From CAZWUK01 sp964636685 (lineage in GTDB: Bacteria > Bacillota > Clostridia > Christensenellales > CAG-138), in assembly GCA_964636685.1 (NCBI GenBank), contig CAZWUK010000065.1, positions 1-12,025 of the forward strand: a DNA stretch of 12,025 nt, in the 5' to 3' direction. The position numbers and the translations under genes were made by a program. The notes under the pieces are model-generated. The model was not told the DNA's origin. It did no database searches and saw only the letters and a list, made by a program, of their open reading frames with translations. Positions 1-5,242 of this stretch are shown in pieces; position 1 is the first letter of the stretch; each line of letters begins with the position of its first letter.

Positions 1-1328
1 ATGACGCGGCTGCGCTTTTCGGGGCCCATCTGCACGCGGGTGATGGCTTCCTCCATCTCCGGCATGGTAATCTGTTTCTTGTTGGAACGAGCGGTCAGAA
101 TCGCCGCCTCGTTGAGCACGTTTTCAAGGTCCGCACCCGTAAAGCCCGGCGTACGCTTTGCCAAAACGGAAAGCTTGACGTCGCTGCCCAACGGTTTGTT
201 GCGCGCATGCACCTTGAGGATCTCCTCGCGTCCCTTGACGTCCGGGTAGCCCACGGTGATCTGCCGGTCAAAACGGCCGGGGCGCAGCAAGGCAGGATCG
301 AGGATGTCAGGACGGTTGGTGGCCGCGATCACGATGATGCCCTCATTGGGTGCAAAACCGTCCATCTCGACGAGAAGCTGGTTGAGCGTCTGCTCGCGCT
401 CGTCATGTCCGCCGCCCATACCGGCGCCGCGATGACGGCCGACCGCGTCGATTTCATCGATAAACACGACAGCCGGTGTGCTGCGCTTTGCCGTCTGGAA
501 CAGATCGCGCACACGGGATGCGCCAACGCCGACAAACATCTCGACAAAGTCGGAGCCGGAAATCGAGAAAAAGGGAACCTTTGCTTCGCCGGCGACCGCC
601 TTGGCAAGCAGGGTTTTGCCGGTGCCCGGAGGGCCGACGAGCAGCACACCCTTGGGAATGCGCGCGCCGATGGCGTTAAAACGCGAAGGATCGCGCATGA
701 ATTCAACAATCTCCTTGAGCTCGTCCTTTTCCTCGTCCGCACCGGCAACGTCCTTGAATGTGACGCTGTTCTTGTCGCCAAGCTGTAGGCGGGCATGGGA
801 CTTGCTGAAATTCATCATTTGCTTTCCGCCGCCCTGCTGCCGCATCAGAAAATAATAGAAGATGCCGAACGCGCCAAAAATCAGAAGGTACGGCAGTATG
901 ACCGACCAGACGGATTCCTGCGTGATCTTGGACTGATAGATAAACGCATAGGCGCTGCTGGAGATCTCATCGACGCTCTCGTAAGCGTCCGGATTGGCCG
1001 CGTAGACAATCGCCGCCATATCCGCGCGGAACGTGCTCTCCGACGGAATCACCACGTGGAAATCCGCCCGCTTGGTGTTTGACAGATCCTTTAATTCATA
1101 TTTACTGCCTGTATAAAGACCGTAAACATCCCGGTAATTGATCTGGATCGCCTTGATCGTTTTTCCGGTCGTGTCGCCGGCTTGCGTACGCTGCGCCAGC
1201 TTCAGAAAATCGGTGCTGTAATCCAGCTGCTCCGTTGTGTCCTGAAAGGGATTGAACCCCGTTGCCATCAGGATGATTGCGCCGAGCATCATGATCCAGA
1301 TCAGCGCTGTTACGATTTTTTTGTTCAA
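1..1328 (-). CDS. ftsH: ATP-dependent zinc metalloprotease FtsH, 3' part missing (runs off the window)
   Basis: FtsH is a membrane-anchored AAA+ protease that extracts and degrades membrane and short-lived cytosolic proteins. Reading the minus strand from 1328 gives 442 uninterrupted residues. Seen: a transmembrane segment at about 5-24, an extracytoplasmic region of roughly 115 residues, a second transmembrane segment at about 142-163, Walker A GPPGTGKT (232-239), Walker B VVFIDEID (287-294), and the second region of homology ATNRPDILDPALLRPGRFDR (336-355) carrying the arginine fingers. By comparison with E. coli FtsH, the zinc-binding HExxH would fall about a dozen residues past the window edge, so protease activity cannot be confirmed here. 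The start is TTG, chosen because GGAGG (1340-1336) lies 7 bases upstream; no ATG fits, since the next Met codons are inside the first membrane segment. It is the last gene seen of the tilS-hpt-ftsH operon, 61 bases after hpt. Confidence 0.96.
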   Translation of the reverse strand, partial: MNKKIVTALIWIMMLGAIILMATGFNPFQDTTEQLDYSTDFLKLAQRTQAGDTTGKTIKAIQINYRDVYGLYTGSKYELKDLSNTKRADFHVVIPSESTFRADMAAIVYAANPDAYESVDEISSSAYAFIYQSKITQESVWSVILPYLLIFGAFGIFYYFLMRQQGGGKQMMNFSKSHARLQLGDKNSVTFKDVAGADEEKDELKEIVEFMRDPSRFNAIGARIPKGVLLVGPPGTGKTLLAKAVAGEAKVPFFSISGSDFVEMFVGVGASRVRDLFQTAKRSTPAVVFIDEIDAVGRHRGAGMGGGHDEREQTLNQLLVEMDGFAPNEGIIVIAATNRPDILDPALLRPGRFDRQITVGYPDVKGREEILKVHARNKPLGSDVKLSVLAKRTPGFTGADLENVLNEAAILTARSNKKQITMPEMEEAITRVQMGPEKRSRV

Positions 1329-1342
1329 TATCTTTCCTCCGC

Positions 1343-1368
1343 GGCGACAGCCTTGTTTTCCTGCCGCC
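1343..1368 (-). other. Possible hairpin in the hpt-ftsH gap
   Basis: Read on the minus strand, GGCGGCAG (1368-1361) and CTGTCGCC (1350-1343) can form an 8-bp stem with one G-U pair and a 10-base loop. It ends two bases before the ftsH Shine-Dalgarno. No run of U follows, so it is not a standard intrinsic terminator. It could be a processing site or modulate ftsH translation, but it may also be chance. Confidence 0.35.
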
Positions 1369-1389
1369 AGACTTTCTTTTCCGTTGGTA

Positions 1390-1935
1390 TCAGTTTTTCA
1401 CAACGCCGACAAAGGGGATGTTGCGGTCAAAGCCGCCCACATTGTCCAGCCCGAAGCCGACGACAAATTTATCCGGGATGATAAAGCCGCAATAGTCCGG
1501 CGTAATATCGCACTCTCTGCGCGACGGCTTGTCCAGCAAGCAACAGGTTTTGAGGGATGCGGGATCGCGCGCCTCCAGAATCTTCAGAAGGTGCGACAGG
1601 GTCAGGCCGCTGTCCATAATATCCTCGGCGATGATAACATGCTTGCCGGTGATGCTGGTATCGATGTCCTTGCTGATGCGGATGATTCCCGACGTCTTTT
1701 GTGCATCCCCGTAGCTGGAAATGCCCAGAAAATCCATCTGCATATGCAGCTTGACCGCGCGCGCCAGATCCGCGAAAAAGAGTACCGCGCCCTTGAGGAT
1801 GCAGATGAGCACAACGTCTTTGCCAAGATAGTCCTTCGTAATCTCGGCGCCCAGCTCTTTGATCCGGTCGGCAATCGCTTCCTGACTGACCAGCACCTCA
1901 AGGTCGTCGTAGTTCCAGATATCACCGTTCTCCAT
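1390..1935 (-). CDS. hpt: Hypoxanthine phosphoribosyltransferase
   Basis: The enzyme joins hypoxanthine (and usually guanine) to PRPP to make IMP or GMP in cytosolic purine salvage. The 181-residue product has the family's usual length. Seen: the early strand and loop VVLICILKGA (41-50), the PRPP-binding signature with E104-D105 and D108 in EDIMDSGLTL (D108 aligns with the catalytic base of the family), DKPSRR (135-140), and the purine-pocket segment KFVVGFGLD (156-164), whose F157 and D164 match residues that stack on and contact the base. The stretch after D164 (NVGGFDRNIP) looks one residue longer than the common YAEKYRNLP form. The frame stays open upstream, but ATG at 1935 is preferred because GGAGGAG (1949-1943) sits 7 bases before it and the protein then starts where homologues do. 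It overlaps the end of tilS by 14 bases, implying coupled translation. Confidence 0.95.
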   Translation of the reverse strand: MENGDIWNYDDLEVLVSQEAIADRIKELGAEITKDYLGKDVVLICILKGAVLFFADLARAVKLHMQMDFLGISSYGDAQKTSGIIRISKDIDTSITGKHVIIAEDIMDSGLTLSHLLKILEARDPASLKTCCLLDKPSRRECDITPDYCGFIIPDKFVVGFGLDNVGGFDRNIPFVGVVKN

Positions 1936-3268
1936 GTAGCTTCTCCTCCGTATAGTACATATGTAAGATCCTGCTTGTATTTGCAGTGATCCTGCCCTTT
2001 TCACAAATCGTATGCCCGATCACCGCCAGCACCTCGCTTCCGCTGCACAAGAGCGGCATGTCCCGCGCTTGCAGCGGCACCTTGCGATCCGTCAGATAAT
2101 CGGATAACTTTCTCACGCCCGGCGCGCCCAACGGAAAAAACCGATCCCCTGTGCGCCTTGTTCGAATCTCCAGCGTCTCCGGCAATTGATCCAGCTCCAA
2201 AAATAACTCGAAAGGATCTTCGGGTCGCCGCCACGCGGTCACGATCTCAGTTTGGAGCGTGCCGCCGGGAAGCGTCACCGTCTCTCCCGGTAAAAACGAC
2301 AGGCAGAATTCATTTTCCCGCCAAATGCCCGTACGAACGGTTTCAGCGTCCACCCATGCGCTTCTTGCGCCGCCAAGCTCAATCCTTTTTCCGGTCTGCG
2401 CTTCCAGAAGGTCGCAAACTCTCCGAATATCGGCGGCCGACAGATCGGGGTTATCTGCTTCCAGTATCCGACGAACCGCGCGCGTTTTGAGCGGCAGTGG
2501 CAGCTTTGCCAGCTGCTTTCTATCATACCCGCCATGACGTGCGGCCTTGTCAAGCGCTTCTATGGAAAGTTTTTCCAAATACGCCTCGTCTTGGCAGATG
2601 GAGTCCGCCATGCGGCAGAGCGTCTCGGCAATCGCGGGATTGAACCGTGCCAGCTCCGGCAAGAGCGTCCAGCGGATTTTGTTTCGCTCGGCATCCATTT
2701 CGTGATTTGTCGCGTCGATGCGGTACGGTTCCTTCCATTCCGCAAGCGCCGCCTCAATCTGGCCGCGAGACAGCTTGAGCATCGGGCGCGCAATATCGCC
2801 CGTTCGCGCCTTCATGCCGCAGAGTCCGCGAAGCGCGCTCCCGCGAAGCAAATGCAGCAGCACCGTCTCCGCCTGATCGTCCCGATGGTGCGCTACGGCA
2901 ATACAATCCGCGCCGGCCTGCTGTTTTGCGCGGTGCAAAAAATCATACCGAACCGCTCTTGCCGCGGCTTCAAGGGTCATGCCGCGTTCTTTGGCAAGCG
3001 ACGGAACGTCTGCGTGTTCTGCAAAAAAAGGAACGTCAAGCCTTTTGCAAAGCGCCCGGCAAAACGCTTCATCTGTATCGGCGTCTACACCGCGAATACC
3101 GTGATTCAGATGCGCGGCGGCTACGTTCGTTATCTCGCCGGCCTCCCTTGCCATGCACAGCGATAAAAGCAGAAAAACCGAATCCGCTCCGCCGGACAAT
3201 CCGGCCAGTACAACACTGTCCGTTCCGATTCCGCAATCGGCAAGCATCCGGGCAGTCAGCAGGCGCAT
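1922..3268 (-). CDS. tilS: tRNA(Ile)-lysidine synthetase TilS
   Basis: TilS attaches lysine to C34 of the CAU-anticodon tRNA-Ile using ATP, so that it reads AUA as isoleucine; it is normally essential. The 448-residue product is full length. Seen: the N-type ATP pyrophosphatase P-loop SGGADS (25-30), a conserved HHRDDQAET block (127-135), the N-K-I-R-x2-LLPEL segment (196-206) typical of the family, and a C-terminal TilS domain from about 366 with RTGDRFFPLG and KLSDYLTDRKVP (387-398). The ATG at 3268 is preceded by GGAG (3282-3279) at a longer than usual distance of 10 bases; the Met at codon 8 is a less likely alternative. It is the first gene of the tilS-hpt-ftsH operon and is read divergently from radC. 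Its last codons contain the Shine-Dalgarno and start of hpt. Confidence 0.97.
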   Translation of the reverse strand: MRLLTARMLADCGIGTDSVVLAGLSGGADSVFLLLSLCMAREAGEITNVAAAHLNHGIRGVDADTDEAFCRALCKRLDVPFFAEHADVPSLAKERGMTLEAAARAVRYDFLHRAKQQAGADCIAVAHHRDDQAETVLLHLLRGSALRGLCGMKARTGDIARPMLKLSRGQIEAALAEWKEPYRIDATNHEMDAERNKIRWTLLPELARFNPAIAETLCRMADSICQDEAYLEKLSIEALDKAARHGGYDRKQLAKLPLPLKTRAVRRILEADNPDLSAADIRRVCDLLEAQTGKRIELGGARSAWVDAETVRTGIWRENEFCLSFLPGETVTLPGGTLQTEIVTAWRRPEDPFELFLELDQLPETLEIRTRRTGDRFFPLGAPGVRKLSDYLTDRKVPLQARDMPLLCSGSEVLAVIGHTICEKGRITANTSRILHMYYTEEKLHGER

Positions 3269-3300
3269 AAGCTAAAATCTCCGAATTTACAGATATTCAT

Positions 3301-3329
3301 ATGATACCCTCCCGGCCGCATTTTGACAA
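3301..3329 (-). promoter_or_regulatory. Probable sigma-A promoter of the tilS-hpt-ftsH operon
   Basis: On the minus strand TTGTCA (3329-3324) and TATCAT (3306-3301) are separated by exactly 17 bases, each box differing from consensus at one position. Transcription would start near 3295, about 27 bases before the tilS ATG. The 165-base divergent region 3269-3433 also holds the radC promoter and nothing else I can name. Confidence 0.65.
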
Positions 3330-3377
3330 GTGCGAAGCGAAAAAAAGCATGTTCGTGCCAAAATCTGTTTCCATTTT

Positions 3378-3406
3378 TTGACAATTGCCGACATGCTGCC
3401 TATAAT
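3378..3406 (+). promoter_or_regulatory. Consensus sigma-A promoter of radC
   Basis: TTGACA (3378-3383), a 17-base spacer and TATAAT (3401-3406) match the sigma-A consensus in both boxes and in spacing. Transcription would start near 3413, giving a leader of about 20 bases that contains only the GAGGTGA ribosome binding site (3423-3429). Confidence 0.85.
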
Positions 3407-3433
3407 TGAAACAAATCGTTACGAGGTGAATCT

Positions 3434-4222
3434 ATGGCATCTGTCCACGACGGGCACCGGGAGCGGCTGCGCGCGCGTTATGCAAAAAACGGGCTTTCCG
3501 GCTTCACGGATCATGAGCTGCTGGAGCTTCTTTTGACCTACGCGATCCCGCGTCGGGATACCAACGAACCTGCGCATCTGCTGCTGGATCGCTTTGGCTC
3601 CATCAACGGCGTTTTACACGCGGATATGCTGCAATTGATGACCATTGACGGCATCGGAGACAACGCGGCGATTTTTCTGCGTCTCATCAGCGATCTGCAA
3701 AAGCGCATCGCTCTGCAAAAGCTTGAGGATCCGCAGGGTCGCATTCGTTTGAAAACGCCCTACGACGTTGCAAAATACGGCTTTGCGCTGATGGCAAGCG
3801 AGCCGTACGAAGTCGTGCGGCTGGTTTGCCTCAACAAATCCAAGTACATCATCAGCAGCGATGAAATGTCGGCAGGGTCTTTGACCGAAGCGCGCATCTA
3901 CCAGCGGGTGCTGGTTGAAAACGCGCTGCTGCACCGGGCGCACACGGTTATTTTGCTGCACAACCATCCTTCCGGAAATCCCACGCCGTCGCAGGCAGAC
4001 GACGAAACCACCGCCGCCGTCAAAGCCGCGTTTGAGAGCGTCGGCATCCCGATGATCGATCACATCATTGTCGGGTTTGACAGCGCTTACTGCTACTCCG
4101 CGCAGATGGCGCTCGTGCGAAAGGGCGACCAGGTCAACAGCATGTCCGTCGAGGAATACAAGAACCACTATCTGGACATCACCGAGGGCATCGCCGTCAA
4201 GCTGGGCGAGTACATGGGATAA
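3434..4222 (+). CDS. radC: RadC/UPF0758 family JAMM-domain protein
   Basis: RadC-family proteins carry a JAB1/MPN/Mov34 metalloenzyme domain. The old DNA-repair name is not well supported and the cellular role is unsettled. The 262-residue product shows an N-terminal helical part starting DGHRERLRARY and containing DHELLELLLTYAIPRRDT, a helix-hairpin-helix-like segment TIDGIGDNAA (70-79), and the JAMM metal site HNHPSGNPTPS-x2-D (H176, H178, S186, D189) with a plausible upstream acid at E162. All metal-site residues are present, so an intact metallohydrolase fold is expected. The ATG at 3434 is set by GAGGTGA, 7 bases away. It appears to be a single-gene transcription unit with its own strong promoter and a terminator-like inverted repeat 41 bases after the stop. 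It is divergent from tilS and convergent with the SIMPL lipoprotein gene. Confidence 0.95.
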   Translation: MASVHDGHRERLRARYAKNGLSGFTDHELLELLLTYAIPRRDTNEPAHLLLDRFGSINGVLHADMLQLMTIDGIGDNAAIFLRLISDLQKRIALQKLEDPQGRIRLKTPYDVAKYGFALMASEPYEVVRLVCLNKSKYIISSDEMSAGSLTEARIYQRVLVENALLHRAHTVILLHNHPSGNPTPSQADDETTAAVKAAFESVGIPMIDHIIVGFDSAYCYSAQMALVRKGDQVNSMSVEEYKNHYLDITEGIAVKLGEYMG

Positions 4223-4263
4223 ACGGGCTGAATCGAATAGCTGTTTTTTTTGATTCGCCGCAT

Positions 4264-4302
4264 ACAAAGCACAAAAGCGCATTTCGCGCTTTTGTGCTTT
4301 GT
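4264..4302. terminator. Perfect inverted repeat between convergent genes, probable bidirectional terminator
   Basis: ACAAAGCACAAAAGCGC (4264-4280) and GCGCTTTTGTGCTTTGT (4286-4302) are exact reverse complements with a 5-base loop. The core reads A-run, GCGC, loop, GCGC, T-run on both strands, so a short GC hairpin would be followed by a T-rich tract whichever way it is transcribed. It lies 41 bases after the radC stop and 11 bases after the end of the SIMPL gene, as expected for a shared terminator. No separate long U-tract follows the full 17-bp stem. Confidence 0.75.
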
Positions 4303-4313
4303 CCATATCCGTT

Positions 4314-5033
4314 TTACGGAATCAGGTAGGAAACGCTCACGTCTGCCGAGACGATGATCTGGCTGCTTTCAAATGTCACGCCCATGAGCTTGGAATCGTT
4401 ATACGGCGTTTCCACGACCGAAGCCACGTCGCCGAGCTTGACTCCTGCGGCTATCGCAACGGCGTCCGCCTTTGCCTTCGCGTCCTCCATCGCCTTTGCA
4501 AGCGCCTGCTGATACGCGCTGGACGCGTCTACAAGACTGTAGGTAATGCCGGATATTTCGCTCGCGCCCGCGTCGATGATCGTGCTCATCACCGTGCTCG
4601 CAATCTTTACATTGCGCACCACCACCGTGATCGTCTCGCTTGCGACATACCCCGTAACTGCTCCATCGGCCTCCCGAAGCTGCGCGGTAATATCAATGCC
4701 GGTCATGGACGCATCGACCTTTGCCACGCCAAAGGACATGGCGGTATCATAGACCTTCTGCATATTGGCCTCGCATTGCGCGGACGCATTCTCTGCGGTA
4801 TCCGCCGTCGCGTGCACCCCGACCGTGATCGTGGCAAAATCCGGCGTTGCGATCACCTCGCCGTGTCCGCTGACGTTCACGGTGTGTTCCGGCGCCTCCA
4901 GCTCGTGATTGACCACAATCTCCGCTGACTGCGGCTTGGGCGTTGGTACATTTTGGATTTCTTCCTCCGGCTTACACCCGATCATCATAACCGCTATGCT
5001 GGAAACGGCCAATAAAACTACGATTCTCTTCAT
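4314..5033 (-). CDS. SIMPL (DUF541) domain lipoprotein
   Basis: The SIMPL/DUF541 family consists of exported or surface proteins with no settled general function. The 239-residue product starts with a basic-hydrophobic signal peptide (about 1-19) ending in MIGC, a lipobox with C20 as the predicted lipidated residue; Met at the -3 position is less usual but tolerated. A short acidic/proline linker follows (21-36). The SIMPL domain covers about 50-238, with the opening motif VSGHGEVIATPDFATITVGV (54-73), the YVASETITVVVR strand (129-140) and the AMEDAKAKADAVA helix (181-193). The ATG at 5033 has GGGAG (5044-5040) 6 bases upstream. It is a single gene with its own promoter, convergent with radC and divergent from ftsK. 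I infer attachment to the outer face of the cytoplasmic membrane; the ligand or partner is unknown. Confidence 0.88.
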   Translation of the reverse strand: MKRIVVLLAVSSIAVMMIGCKPEEEIQNVPTPKPQSAEIVVNHELEAPEHTVNVSGHGEVIATPDFATITVGVHATADTAENASAQCEANMQKVYDTAMSFGVAKVDASMTGIDITAQLREADGAVTGYVASETITVVVRNVKIASTVMSTIIDAGASEISGITYSLVDASSAYQQALAKAMEDAKAKADAVAIAAGVKLGDVASVVETPYNDSKLMGVTFESSQIIVSADVSVSYLIP

Positions 5034-5052
5034 TTTTATCTCCCGGCTGATT

Positions 5053-5066
5053 CAAATGCCCATTTG
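5053..5066. repeat. Palindrome in the SIMPL gene leader
   Basis: CAAATG-CC-CATTTG is a perfect inverted repeat with 6-base arms and a 2-base centre. It lies between the predicted transcription start of the SIMPL gene (near 5112) and its ribosome binding site. It could be an operator or part of a structured leader; no regulator can be named from the sequence. Confidence 0.3.
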
Positions 5067-5118
5067 CTGCCATCGTGCCTCTAAAATGGCGGAATGCTCC
5101 GAGGCTTCCTTGGTTTTT

Positions 5119-5147
5119 AGTATATCGCATCAAATTCGCACTGGCAA
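5119..5147 (-). promoter_or_regulatory. Probable sigma-A promoter of the SIMPL lipoprotein gene
   Basis: On the minus strand TTGCCA (5147-5142) and TATACT (5124-5119) are 17 bases apart. The predicted start near 5112 leaves a leader of about 79 bases. The leader holds the palindrome at 5053-5066 and the short inverted repeats GCCTC/GAGGC (5077-5081, 5101-5105) and CGGA/TCCG (5090-5093, 5098-5101), so it may be structured. Confidence 0.65.
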
Positions 5148-5158
5148 GTATCCACAAT

Positions 5159-5187
5159 TTGCATGGCGGGAACTGTTGTTGTATAAT
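5159..5187 (+). promoter_or_regulatory. Probable sigma-A promoter of the ftsK-rimO-pgsA-cinA operon
   Basis: A perfect TATAAT (5182-5187) has TTGCAT (5159-5164) 17 bases upstream, matching only the TTG half of the -35 consensus. Transcription would start near 5194, about 49 bases before the ftsK start. Only 11 bases separate its -35 from the -35 of the divergent SIMPL promoter. The 209-base divergent region 5034-5242 contains these two promoters and the small repeats of the SIMPL leader, and no other gene that I can see. Confidence 0.6.
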
Positions 5188-5242
5188 AAATTGAATATTT
5201 ATGGAAACAAAATAAGCAAAATATCCATCGGGGGGTCACACT

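Noticed and set aside
207..788. Open frame of 193 codons on the plus strand opposite ftsH
   Set aside because: It is antisense to the AAA domain of ftsH and resembles no protein family; it is a shadow of the real gene.
3323..3351. Second TTGACA upstream of radC on the plus strand
   Set aside because: No acceptable -10 box lies 16-18 bases downstream; the bases overlap the -35 of the tilS promoter on the other strand.
3408..3422. GAAAC/GTTAC sequence after the radC -10, similar to a LexA box
   Set aside because: The arms are imperfect and the spacing is five rather than four bases, so it does not fit the Gram-positive SOS consensus.
4226..4251. Weak hairpin plus a run of eight T just after radC
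   Set aside because: The stem is only four pairs including a G-U, too weak for a terminator alone; the T-run may assist the stronger repeat at 4264-4302.
3614..4306. Open frame of 230 codons on the minus strand opposite radC
   Set aside because: It covers radC and the terminator repeat, has no recognisable motif and no ribosome binding site that I can see.
5201..5215. Four-codon open frame (M-E-T-K) in the ftsK leader
   Set aside because: It begins about seven bases from the predicted transcription start with no ribosome binding site, so it is unlikely to be translated.
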